Source: Pararhodobacter zhoushanensis (GTDB taxonomy: Bacteria > Pseudomonadota > Alphaproteobacteria > Rhodobacterales > Rhodobacteraceae). From it: a stretch of DNA of 64,000 nucleotides. Positions 28,019 through 36,307 of this stretch are shown here, piece after piece. The DNA lies in the NCBI RefSeq assembly GCF_003990445.1, contig NZ_REEZ01000001.1, positions 248,001 through 312,000 of the forward strand. The letters are read 5' to 3'. The notes under the pieces were generated by a model, which did no database searches, was not told the origin of the DNA, and saw only the letters and a list, made by a program, of their open reading frames with translations. A program made the position numbers and the translations under genes. Position 1 is the first letter of the stretch; the number at the start of each line of letters is the position of its first letter.

Positions 28019-28130
28019 ACAGGCTCCTCTCCCAGATTGGTGCCACAGAACACCGCACAGCAGCGGTGGGCAACCCCTGTGAAGCGTCAGGACGCGTGGC
28101 AAAGGCGCAAAGAGGCGCGGTTAAGCCTTC

Positions 28131-28209
28131 GTTAACCGCGCATTTTCTGTCGGCAAATATCCTCGGGGGGTGAGGCCCGGCACGGGCCGAGGGGGGCAGA
28201 CGGCCCCCC
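28131..28209 (-). repeat. Structured 3'-end repeat element, copy d (after the DUF5765 gene)
   Basis: On the minus strand, starting about 10 bases after the DUF5765-type gene's stop: stem GGGGGGC/GCCCCCC (28191-28209), stem GGCCCG/CGGGCC (28174-28188), then CCCCCCGAGGATATTTGCCG and ACAGAAAATG. Plus-strand bases 28130-28150 are shared almost exactly with copy e2 at 49965-49985. Confidence 0.72.
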
Positions 28210-28218
28210 TGCCCCGTC

Positions 28219-28935
28219 TCACGCAGGCGACGGCGGCGGCGCGGTGAACTGGCGGCGGATAAAGGGGCTGAGGCCAATCAGCACGATGGCGATCGAGAAC
28301 AGGCACCAGATGGCCGGGATCTCATTGGGATTGGTGGTGAGCAACCCGGCCGCGATCGGCCCGGCCAGCGCGTGAAATAGCACCAGCCGCCACGCGCCAT
28401 AGAGCAGCGGAAGCGCAAAGGTGACGACAATATAGCTTGGAAAGCCCCATTTCAGGCCCAACGATTGCTCAAGTGGCACCATCAGCCCGTTGAACGGTAC
28501 GTCCCACGCCTGATGCCAGTCGCCGCTCACCGTGCACAGCTGCGCCGCGCACAGATTGGAGCCGGGCGCGCAGCTGCCCGCCCAGTCGAACGGGTAGAGT
28601 TGCAGGATCATCAGCACCGACGACGCCGCGCAAAGCGAAAACACCAGCGAGCGCATGCCGCGCCCGACGGGTTTGGACACCAGCGTCATGGCAAAGGCGT
28701 TGATGAACAAGGGCTGGAAGACGATGTGAAGCACGGACAGCAAAGTCACCGTCTGGTTCACCGGCGACGAACATTGGTCGATCACTGCATAGCCCGCGAC
28801 CTGTAGCGCTTCCATCAGCGTGAAGTACCCAAGCGTCACCGGGATCGCGAGAGGATCCTTGCGCCGGGCCGAGACCACCGTGGCGGTTCCGCCAAGCGCG
28901 ACCATGGCCGCGGAGACACCCATCGTCCAGCACAT
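28219..28935 (-). CDS. DUF5765-type multi-helix membrane protein
   Basis: Encodes a 238-residue membrane protein with about seven hydrophobic segments, starting MCWTMGVSAAMVALGGTA and containing YFTLMEALQVAGY and a Cys-rich loop near residues 133-146 (GSCAPGSNLCAAQLC). I recognise it as the DUF5765 family, common in Rhodobacteraceae; its function is not known to me. The start at 28935 has GGAAGGA upstream. It is transcribed after the DUF808 gene on the same strand with a 64-base gap. Confidence 0.78.
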   Translation of the reverse strand: MCWTMGVSAAMVALGGTATVVSARRKDPLAIPVTLGYFTLMEALQVAGYAVIDQCSSPVNQTVTLLSVLHIVFQPLFINAFAMTLVSKPVGRGMRSLVFSLCAASSVLMILQLYPFDWAGSCAPGSNLCAAQLCTVSGDWHQAWDVPFNGLMVPLEQSLGLKWGFPSYIVVTFALPLLYGAWRLVLFHALAGPIAAGLLTTNPNEIPAIWCLFSIAIVLIGLSPFIRRQFTAPPPSPA

Positions 28936-28999
28936 CGGCGTTGTCCTTCCCCCAAAGGTGCGCGCACTCAAGCATACGCGCGGGGGCCAAGGCAAACGT

Positions 29000-29968
29000 T
29001 CAATGCGCGGGTTTGTCCCGGCTGAACGCGTTCAGCACCGGATTGATCACCCATGTCGCCACGGGGATCAGCAAGAGCCCGTAGCCCAGTCCCACGATAC
29101 CATCGAAGAACGCGGTCACCGCCCATTCGACGAAACCGGACACACTGCCGACCAGCGCCGCAGCCGCCACGGCCTGATGGTGGATCCATTCATAGGGCAG
29201 CGGCCAGACCAGTTCGTACAGCCCATGAACGACAATCGAGCCGCCGACCCAGATCATTGCCGCCGTGCCGACAATGGTCAGCGTTTTCATGAACCCCGGC
29301 ATCACCCGCACGACGCCACGGCCCAGCCCACGGGTCAGCGAAAAATGCCCCTCGCGCGCCAGCCACAGACCGACGTCATCGGCCTTAACGATCAGTGCAA
29401 CACCACCATAAACCACGACCGTGATCCCCACCGCCGCCAGTCCCAGCGCCGCGCCCTGCACCCAGATGCCCTGATCCTGTGGCAAGGCCGAAAGGATGAT
29501 GGTCATGATCTCGGCCGAGAGGATAAAGTCGGTCTTGATTGCCCCGGCGACTTTCTCGCTTTCAAGATGTTGGGCATCGCCGTTGAGCACCTTGCCATCG
29601 GCGTGCGGGGTGTGGGGCCGGAACAGGTGCCAGATTTTCTCTGCCCCCTCAAAGCACAGATACGAGCCCCCCAGCATCAGGAGTGGCGTGATCAGCCACG
29701 GTGCAAAGGCCGACATCAGCATGGCGGCGGGCAACAGGATCAACAGCTTGTTGCGGATCGAGCCCAGAGCGATCTTGCCGACGATGGGCAATTCGCGGGC
29801 GGGGGCGAATCCCTGCACGTAGTTCGGCGTGACCGCGGCATCGTCGATCACCGCACCGGCGGCCTTGGCGCCAGCCTTGGCGGCGGCTCCGGCGATGTCG
29901 TCGATCTGGGCTGCCGCCACTTTGGCAATACCCGCCACGTCGTCGAGAAGCGCGAGAAGTCCGCTCAT
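29000..29968 (-). CDS. DUF808 (YedI-like) membrane protein
   Basis: Encodes a 322-residue inner-membrane protein of the DUF808/YedI family. The signature N-terminus MSGLLALLDDVAGIAKVAAAQIDDIAG is followed by several helices and the segment SEKVAGAIKTDFILSAEIM. Family function is unknown. The start at 29968 follows AGGAG at good spacing. It stands between the AEC transporter gene and the DUF5765 gene, all on the minus strand. Confidence 0.9.
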   Translation of the reverse strand: MSGLLALLDDVAGIAKVAAAQIDDIAGAAAKAGAKAAGAVIDDAAVTPNYVQGFAPARELPIVGKIALGSIRNKLLILLPAAMLMSAFAPWLITPLLMLGGSYLCFEGAEKIWHLFRPHTPHADGKVLNGDAQHLESEKVAGAIKTDFILSAEIMTIILSALPQDQGIWVQGAALGLAAVGITVVVYGGVALIVKADDVGLWLAREGHFSLTRGLGRGVVRVMPGFMKTLTIVGTAAMIWVGGSIVVHGLYELVWPLPYEWIHHQAVAAAALVGSVSGFVEWAVTAFFDGIVGLGYGLLLIPVATWVINPVLNAFSRDKPAH

Positions 29969-30023
29969 GTTGGCTCCTGTTTTGCGCGGAAGCGTAGCGG
30001 CGGTGCTGCGCCGCCGCAACCCG

Positions 30024-30944
30024 TCAGACCAAGGCCCCCACCACGATCGCCAGCACAGGGATCAGCGCCACACCCAGTAGCGTCTGCCAGGTGAGGATCG
30101 CGGCATAAAGCTCGGCGTCACCGCCCATCTTGCGGGCCAGAATATACCCGTTCGAGGCGGCAGGAACGACAAAGACCAGTGCGCCCGCCAGCACCGCCGA
30201 TGGCTCAAGCCCCAGCACCAGCGCCACGCCGACAAAAAGCGCCGGCGCCACCACCGGGCGCAGCAGGATGCCGGTCACCATCGGGGCCGAGGCCTGAAAC
30301 AGCCGCGCCGGCATCAGACCTGCCCCGACAGCCAGCAGCCCGACGGCCAGCGCCGCGCGCCCGACTAGGTCCAGGGTTGTCATCAGAACCTCAGGCATCG
30401 GCAGGCCCGAGAGATTCAGCGCCAGTCCGATCAGACATGCCTGCATCAGCGGGTTTCTGACGATCATCGACAAAACCGCGACGGGACCAGAGCTGCCGGT
30501 CCCCCACAGGCTGAGCACACCGATATTGACCACGTTGATAACCGGGACGGTGACCGCCATCGCCACGGCGAGCCACAGCTGTCCTTCGGGTCCGGCCAGC
30601 TGTTCGGCGGCGGTGAGGGCAATAAAGGCGTTCCAGCGCGTCGCGGCCTGAAAAAGCGTGGTGAAAACCGGCGCGCTCATCCCCGGTGACAGGGCCTTGA
30701 GCGCCAGCACCAGCGCGGCCAGCAAGGCCAGCGTGATCAGAAGCGCGGGCACAAAGGGACCATGGGTGACGCGCGACAGATCCGACAGGGCAATCGCGCG
30801 GATCAGCATTGCCGGGATCAGCAGCCGGAAGGCCAGCGTATCGATGCCCTGCCACTGCGCGCGCGGGATCACGTCAAGCCGAACCAGCAAATAGCCCGCC
30901 AGAATCAGCGCCAAAACCGGCAGGGTCGCAAGGATATAGGTCAT
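30024..30944 (-). CDS. AEC-family transporter (auxin efflux carrier-like permease)
   Basis: Encodes a 306-residue permease with about ten helices and the two-fold repeat of the bile/arsenite/auxin-type fold, for example [16 protein letters not shown] and the late [19 protein letters not shown] with the conserved Asn-Gly. Bacterial AEC members move malonate, malate or other small anions; the substrate here is unknown. The start at 30944 is the first ATG. It is divergent from cobS. Confidence 0.9.
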   Translation of the reverse strand: MTYILATLPVLALILAGYLLVRLDVIPRAQWQGIDTLAFRLLIPAMLIRAIALSDLSRVTHGPFVPALLITLALLAALVLALKALSPGMSAPVFTTLFQAATRWNAFIALTAAEQLAGPEGQLWLAVAMAVTVPVINVVNIGVLSLWGTGSSGPVAVLSMIVRNPLMQACLIGLALNLSGLPMPEVLMTTLDLVGRAALAVGLLAVGAGLMPARLFQASAPMVTGILLRPVVAPALFVGVALVLGLEPSAVLAGALVFVVPAASNGYILARKMGGDAELYAAILTWQTLLGVALIPVLAIVVGALV

Positions 30945-31147
30945 GGCAGCGACTCAGGGGGACGGACGGGCGCGACGCTAGGGGCGCGTGCCGCCGGGGA
31001 CAAGGGTACGGCGGCATTCTTTGCTGCACCGCACGACTGACGTGCCGTTGCGTGACCCAGCGCCCCCTTGCGCAGGCTGGCGGAATGCTCCACAAAACCC
31101 CGAACGGCGCGCGCGTGCGGGCTGCGATACGGATAAAAGGCGGCCCC

Positions 31148-32122
31148 ATGCTCGATACCATTGCGAAACCCACCGAGGAAATCTCTGTCAGCGAGGTCTT
31201 CGGGATCGACACCGAGATGAAGGTCAAGGGTTTTGCCGAGGCCACCGACCGCGTGCCCGACTTTGACCCGACCTATAAATTCGACCCCGACACCACGATG
31301 GCGATTCTGGCCGGTTTTGCCTATAACCGCCGCGTGATGATCCAAGGCTATCACGGCACGGGCAAATCGACCCATATCGAACAGGTCGCCGCCCGCCTGA
31401 ACTGGCCGACGGTGCGCGTCAACCTCGACAGCCACATCAGCCGGATCGACCTGATCGGCAAGGATGCGATCAAGCTGCGCGACGGCAAGCAGGTCACCGA
31501 ATTCCACGAGGGCATCCTGCCCTGGGCGCTGCGCAACCCCTGCGCCATCGTGTTCGACGAATACGACGCGGGCCGCGCGGACGTGATGTTCGTGATCCAG
31601 CGGGTTCTGGAGCATGACGGCAAGCTGACGCTGCTCGATCAGAACGAGATCATCACCCCGCACCCGTCCTTCCGCCTGTTCGCCACGGCCAACACCGTCG
31701 GTCTGGGCGATACGACCGGCCTGTATCACGGCACCCAGCAGATCAACCAGGCCCAGATGGACCGCTGGTCGCTGGTCGCGACGCTGAACTATCTGTCGCA
31801 TGATGCCGAGACCAACATCGTGCTGGCCAAGAACCCGCATTACAACACCGCCAAGGGCCGTCAGGAAATCAGCCAGATGGTGACCGTTGCGGATCTGACG
31901 CGCACGGCGTTCATGAAAGGCCAGCTGTCGACCGTGATGTCGCCGCGTACTGTGATCAACTGGGCAGAAAACGCCCGGATCTTCCGCAACACCGGCTATG
32001 CATTCCGCCTGACCTTCCTGAACAAATGCGACGAGCTTGAGCGCCAGACGGTCGCCGAGTTCTATCAGCGGTGCTTTGGCGAAGAACTGCCCGAGAGCGC
32101 GGCGAGCATCGCCCTGGGCTAA
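31148..32122 (+). CDS. cobS: Cobaltochelatase subunit CobS
   Basis: Encodes the 324-residue AAA+ motor subunit of the aerobic cobaltochelatase (CobNST), which inserts cobalt into hydrogenobyrinic acid a,c-diamide during B12 synthesis. Walker [11 protein letters not shown] lies at about residues 66-75 and Walker B in [11 protein letters not shown]. The C-terminal helix with [26 protein letters not shown] is typical. The start at 31148 is preceded by AAAAGG. CobT is encoded 1.7 kb downstream on the same strand; CobN is not in the window. A strong terminator follows. Confidence 0.97.
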   Translation: MLDTIAKPTEEISVSEVFGIDTEMKVKGFAEATDRVPDFDPTYKFDPDTTMAILAGFAYNRRVMIQGYHGTGKSTHIEQVAARLNWPTVRVNLDSHISRIDLIGKDAIKLRDGKQVTEFHEGILPWALRNPCAIVFDEYDAGRADVMFVIQRVLEHDGKLTLLDQNEIITPHPSFRLFATANTVGLGDTTGLYHGTQQINQAQMDRWSLVATLNYLSHDAETNIVLAKNPHYNTAKGRQEISQMVTVADLTRTAFMKGQLSTVMSPRTVINWAENARIFRNTGYAFRLTFLNKCDELERQTVAEFYQRCFGEELPESAASIALG

Positions 32123-32148
32123 GACCCCGGCGCCTGCCCCGAGATTGG

Positions 32149-32174
32149 AAAAACGCCCTGCGGGGCGTTTTTTC
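32149..32174 (+). terminator. Rho-independent terminator after cobS
   Basis: The hairpin AACGCCC-TGC-GGGGCGTT is followed by a run of T residues, 27 bases after the cobS stop. It is the clearest classic intrinsic terminator in the window and ends the cobS transcript before the convergent flavin reductase gene. Confidence 0.88.
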
Positions 32175-32307
32175 GTGTCCGCAGTGTTGGTTTCAGACGC
32201 TTGACGGGACCCGACACAAAAAGGGCGGCCCCCGAAGGGACCGCCGTTCTTCACGAGGTAGCGTGAAGGGTCGTCGCTCAGGCCGCGCCGACAGCCGTCT
32301 TTGTACA

Positions 32308-32365
32308 GGTGGGGTTGAACCCCACCCTACGCAGGCGCTCTGGTAGGGTGGGGTTTCACCCCACC
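32308..32365. repeat. 23-bp near-perfect inverted repeat around a 12-base centre
   Basis: Two arms (32308-32330 and 32343-32365) match as reverse complements at 22 of 23 bases. Each arm also contains its own smaller palindrome (GGTGGGGTT/AACCCCACC in the left arm). It lies between the convergent cobS and flavin reductase genes, ending 9 bases before the reductase stop. It could be a bidirectional terminator or a small mobile palindromic repeat. Confidence 0.75.
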
Positions 32366-32374
32366 AACAAGGCC

Positions 32375-32959
32375 TCAGCCCCGGGCAGCCATCGTGGCGC
32401 GGGTCCACCAGTCCAGCTCGTCCAGCATCGCACCAGCCGACGGGCCGATCGAACCTTCGATCTCCGACATCGGCTTGTTTTGCTGACCCAGCGGGTGGAT
32501 CGCGATGAAGTCGCCACCGCCGATGTACACGCCCGACCGCGTCGACGCCATTTGCAGCTCGACACCGATGGTGCGCAGGTGTTCGGCGGCACGGGCGGCA
32601 CCAACGCCACCGTAACCGACAACACCAAAGGCTTTGCGGTTCCATTCGACGTAAGCCTGATCCAGCGCGTTCTTCAGAGCGCCGGTGATCGAGTGGTTGT
32701 ATTCGGCCAGCACAAAGATGAAGCCGTCAAACGTGGCGATCTTTTCCTGCCATTTGATCGCCGCCGGATCCGACGAGGGCATCCAGGCGTTCGAGGCAGG
32801 CTCGTTGAAGAACGGCAGATCGAAATCCTTGATGTCAACCAGCTCGACGTCCCAGTCTTTCGCCTTGGCTTTTTCAAGGATCCACTGGGCGGGCTTGTCG
32901 GCGAAGCGCGAGTCGCGGGTCGAGCTGATGATAACGCCGATGCGGGGTTTGCTGGTCAT
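32375..32959 (-). CDS. NADPH-dependent FMN reductase-family protein
   Basis: Encodes a 194-residue flavodoxin-fold oxidoreductase. The phosphate-binding loop is IISSTRDSRFADKPA, the conserved LAEYNHSITGALKNALDQ segment lies in the middle, and YGGVGAARAAEHLR follows. Related enzymes reduce FMN, quinones, chromate or azo dyes with NAD(P)H; the physiological substrate is not readable. The start at 32959 follows AGGAGA. It lies between cobS and cobT on the opposite strand. A link with B12 synthesis (a flavin-dependent cobalt reduction step is needed there) is possible but only suggested by position. Confidence 0.9.
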   Translation of the reverse strand: MTSKPRIGVIISSTRDSRFADKPAQWILEKAKAKDWDVELVDIKDFDLPFFNEPASNAWMPSSDPAAIKWQEKIATFDGFIFVLAEYNHSITGALKNALDQAYVEWNRKAFGVVGYGGVGAARAAEHLRTIGVELQMASTRSGVYIGGGDFIAIHPLGQQNKPMSEIEGSIGPSAGAMLDELDWWTRATMAARG

Positions 32960-33114
32960 TGGAAGTCTCCTGGCACTGTGTTGTTTGCTGTGCCTAAGAT
33001 GTGCATGACGCAGCATTTGTCATTCCCGCAATGCCGCACATGCAGTGTGCGCAACTGCGTGAAACGCTTGGCAAGGACTTGCCAAGGCGCAGCCGTCGGT
33101 GGCACAATAGCCTC

Positions 33115-33717
33115 ATGAAACACGAAATTTCTCCGTATCTGCAGGGGTTTGCGGCCCTGATCTGCCTTGGCTCGGCCCTGCCTGCTCAGGCGGAATCGCG
33201 GATCGTTTCGGTGCTGTCGGGCGACTGGAACGCCAATCAAAGCGCCGATGCGGCCATCCTGTTCTTGCGCGATGAGGGAATGGCGGATCTGGTGCTTTAT
33301 GAGGGCAACGAGATGACCGGGCTCGAGCCGGTGTTGCGGCTCGACGGGGTGATCTGGGCCGGACCCATGGCCGGGCAGACGCCCCGGCTTGAGGCCCGCA
33401 GCGCCACCAGCTTCGCGATCCGCTCCACGCAGACCGCCATCGGGCGAACCCCGTGGGACCAGCACATCACCGTGGCCTGGCGCGACGGGATGTGGAAGGT
33501 CGCGGGCTATGACTACACGTTCCACGACCGGATTGACCTCGACCACTACGGCACTTGCTCGGTCAACCTGTTGACCGGCCGCTACACGCTGACTTACGGC
33601 CCGGGCGAAGGCCGCGCCGAGGTGATCGAAGCCGGGACCAGCAGCAGCCGGGCGATCGCGCTGAGTGCGCTGACCGAAGACTTCGTGCCGCCCGTCTGCA
33701 GCAGGCTTTTCGACTGA
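33115..33717 (+). CDS. Secreted protein of unknown function upstream of cobT
   Basis: Encodes a 200-residue protein with a signal peptide (residues 1-25, hydrophobic core LQGFAALICLGSALP, likely cleavage after AQA). The mature part has many beta-strand-like stretches, two cysteines (GTCSVN and PVCSRLF) that may form a disulfide, and no catalytic motif I recognise. The start at 33115 is chosen because it gives the signal peptide; the ribosome site is weak. It lies 133 bases before cobT on the same strand. Confidence 0.7.
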   Translation: MKHEISPYLQGFAALICLGSALPAQAESRIVSVLSGDWNANQSADAAILFLRDEGMADLVLYEGNEMTGLEPVLRLDGVIWAGPMAGQTPRLEARSATSFAIRSTQTAIGRTPWDQHITVAWRDGMWKVAGYDYTFHDRIDLDHYGTCSVNLLTGRYTLTYGPGEGRAEVIEAGTSSSRAIALSALTEDFVPPVCSRLFD

Positions 33718-33850
33718 CGCCACGCTGCGGGCCGTGGTTCCCCTTGCCCCGACCCGGCGAGGGTGGTTTACCTGTTGCAAAGAGACCTGCGCGATGGCCA
33801 GCAAGGCTTGCGTGCGCCCCTCACGACAAATGAACGGCCGACGCTGACCC

Positions 33851-35725
33851 ATGCAAAAACCCTCAGATAACCCCGCCGATCCCTTCAAGAAGGCGCTGAC
33901 CGAAGCGACGCGCGTTCTGGCCGATGACGCCGACCTTGCGGTCAGCTTCACGGTTGATCCTCCGGGGATGACCAAAGAGACCATGCGCCTGCCGCAGGTG
34001 ACCCGTCGCATGACCCGCGATGAGGTCCTGTTGGCGCGCGGTACGGCGGACAGTTTCGCCATGAAACGGCGCTATCACGATGAGGGCGTGCACAACCGCT
34101 ATCTGCCCCAAGGCCAGATGGCGCGTGATCTCTATGAGGCGATGGAAACCGCCCGTTGCGAGGCCGTCGGCGCGCAATACATGCCCGGCACCGCGTCGAA
34201 CATCGACGCGCGCATCGGCTATGAGGCGGATCGCAAAGGCTATTCACAGATCCGCAGCCAGGCCGAGGCCCCGCTGTCGGTTGCGGCAGGGTATCTGATC
34301 CGCGAGATGGCCTCGGGCCGTCCGCTGCCCAAGGGCGCGAACACCGTCGCCGACATGTGGCGTCCGTTCTTTGAAGAACAGGCCAGCGGCACGCTGGAAG
34401 GTCTGGACAAGGCGCTGCGCGACCAGTCGCAATTCGCCAAGCTGGCGCGTCAGGTGATCAGCGATCTGGGCTATGGCGATCAGCTGGGCGACGATCCCGA
34501 CGACATGGGCGATGACGAAGAGGGCACCGAGGATCAGTCCGAAGAGGCCCCCGAAAACCCGGATTCGCAGGGCGACGACGACCAGCAGCAGGACGAGACC
34601 GAGCAATCGGACGAAGGCCCGCGCGAGGAATCCGCCGAAACCGAAACGGTGATGGACGATCAGGCCGAGGACGAAATGTCCGAGGAAACCGAGATGCCGC
34701 AGGCCGAGGCTCCGCCCGAGCCGCCGGCACCCGCGCCCTACTCGGACGCCGATCCCAATTACACCGTCTTCACCTCGCAGTTCGACGAAGAGGTTCTTGC
34801 CGAAGAACTGGCCGAGCCCGCCGAGCTGGAGCGCCTGCGCGCCTATCTGGACCAGCAGCTTGAGCCGCTCAAGGGCGCGGTGAGCCGTCTGGCCAACAAG
34901 CTGCAACGCCGCTTGCAGGCACAGCAGAACCGCTCATGGGAATTCGACAAAGAGGAAGGTATCCTCGATGCCGGTCGTCTGGCCCGTGTCGTTGCCAACC
35001 CGACCACGCCGCTCAGCTTCAAGTGGGAAAAAGACACCGATTTCCGCGACACGGTTGTGACGCTGCTTCTGGATAACTCAGGCTCGATGCGGGGTCGTCC
35101 GATCTCGATCGCCGCCATCTGCGCCGATGTTCTGGCCCGCACGCTGGAGCGCTGTCAGGTCAAGGTCGAGATCCTCGGCTTTACCACCCGCGCGTGGAAG
35201 GGCGGCCAGAGCCGCGAGAAATGGCTCGCCGAAGGCCGCAAGCAAAGCCCCGGTCGACTGAACGATCTGCGCCACATCGTCTACAAGGGCGCCGATGCGC
35301 CGTGGCGGCGGGTGCGCGACAATCTGGGCCTGATGATGAAAGAGGGTTTGCTGAAAGAGAACATCGACGGCGAGGCGCTGGAATGGGCGCACCGGCGGAT
35401 GACAGGTCGGCGCGAGCAGCGCAAGATCCTGATGGTGATCTCGGACGGCGCGCCGGTGGACGATTCGACCCTGTCGGTCAACTCGGCCAATTTCCTGGAA
35501 AAACACCTGCGCGACGTGATCGAGATGATCGAAAAGCGCAAGGCCGTCGAGCTGCTGGCCATCGGCATCGGCCATGACGTGACCCGCTACTACGAACGCG
35601 CGGTGACGATCACCGATGTCGAGCAACTGGCGGGCGCGATGACCGAGCAACTGGCGGCGCTGTTCGACAGCGACCCGCGCGCGCGGGCCCGGGTGATGGG
35701 CATGGCGAACGTCGGGCGGCGGTAA
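33851..35725 (+). CDS. cobT: Cobaltochelatase subunit CobT
   Basis: Encodes the 624-residue adaptor subunit of aerobic cobaltochelatase, which forms a chaperone-like complex with CobS and activates CobN. Residues 1-215 are the N-terminal domain. A very acidic Asp/Glu-rich linker fills about 215-285. The C-terminal von Willebrand A domain has an intact MIDAS motif DNSGSM near residue 408, and the family end [20 protein letters not shown]. The length fits the family. CobS is upstream on the same strand, with a convergent reductase gene and a secreted-protein gene between them. Confidence 0.97.
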   Translation: MQKPSDNPADPFKKALTEATRVLADDADLAVSFTVDPPGMTKETMRLPQVTRRMTRDEVLLARGTADSFAMKRRYHDEGVHNRYLPQGQMARDLYEAMETARCEAVGAQYMPGTASNIDARIGYEADRKGYSQIRSQAEAPLSVAAGYLIREMASGRPLPKGANTVADMWRPFFEEQASGTLEGLDKALRDQSQFAKLARQVISDLGYGDQLGDDPDDMGDDEEGTEDQSEEAPENPDSQGDDDQQQDETEQSDEGPREESAETETVMDDQAEDEMSEETEMPQAEAPPEPPAPAPYSDADPNYTVFTSQFDEEVLAEELAEPAELERLRAYLDQQLEPLKGAVSRLANKLQRRLQAQQNRSWEFDKEEGILDAGRLARVVANPTTPLSFKWEKDTDFRDTVVTLLLDNSGSMRGRPISIAAICADVLARTLERCQVKVEILGFTTRAWKGGQSREKWLAEGRKQSPGRLNDLRHIVYKGADAPWRRVRDNLGLMMKEGLLKENIDGEALEWAHRRMTGRREQRKILMVISDGAPVDDSTLSVNSANFLEKHLRDVIEMIEKRKAVELLAIGIGHDVTRYYERAVTITDVEQLAGAMTEQLAALFDSDPRARARVMGMANVGRR

Positions 35726-35749
35726 CGCCTGCCCGAGTCAGTCTGCGCG

Positions 35750-36163
35750 TCAGTCGATGATTTGGGCGCCCTGCGCACGCAGGCGCGCCAACCCGTCTTT
35801 CATCTGCTGCACCTGCTCGGGCGGGTGCCCCTGCCAGCGCACGACCTCGGCCACCACCCGCAGCGGATCGCGCGAGCGGTAGGATTGCGTCGGATTGCCC
35901 GCGAATTTCTTGTCGGTGACGTTGGGATCATCCTCGACCGGCCCGGTGGGTTCCACGACATAGATCCGCCCGGCCCCCTCGCCGGTGGCCAGCTCCGCCG
36001 CCCAGATCGCCGCGTCCAGCGTCCCGGTACAATAGACCCAGGACAGCGCGCTGCCCGTTGTGAAATTCGACCTGTAGCCCACGCTGATCACATCACCGGG
36101 GGCCAGATCGGCCCGCGTGCCGTGGAAATACTGCCGCGTGAACACGGTGACGGCTGCGGACAT
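35750..36163 (-). CDS. arr: NAD+--rifamycin ADP-ribosyltransferase
   Basis: Encodes a 137-residue Arr enzyme, which inactivates rifamycins by ADP-ribosylation. The whole family pattern is present: FHGTRADL near the start, YCTGTLDAAIWAAELA, YVVEPTGPVEDDPN and the nearly invariant KKFAGNPTQSYRS. The H-Y-D active-site set corresponds to His14, Tyr44 and Asp79. Length matches characterised Arr proteins. The start at 36163 is preceded by AAGGGA. It stands alone between cobT (convergent) and the divergent aminopeptidase gene, without any mobile-element sign, so it looks like a resident chromosomal gene. Actual resistance is not shown by sequence. Confidence 0.93.
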   Translation of the reverse strand: MSAAVTVFTRQYFHGTRADLAPGDVISVGYRSNFTTGSALSWVYCTGTLDAAIWAAELATGEGAGRIYVVEPTGPVEDDPNVTDKKFAGNPTQSYRSRDPLRVVAEVVRWQGHPPEQVQQMKDGLARLRAQGAQIID

Positions 36164-36307
36164 GCTGGTGTCCCTTTCTGGCGACAGGTCAGGTGGGCAA
36201 GGTAACACCGGCATGCGATAAGGCGATCCCTTTTGTGGCGGTTCTGCTTTGGTTGCCAGTGCCTTGCGGCAATGCCATGGTGGCCGCAAATGACAGCGAG
36301 TTGCCCC

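Noticed and set aside
30945-31147. Search for a B12 riboswitch in front of cobS (and before cobT, 33718-33850)
   Set aside because: I see no convincing B12-box or multi-stem layout; cobST genes often lack one.
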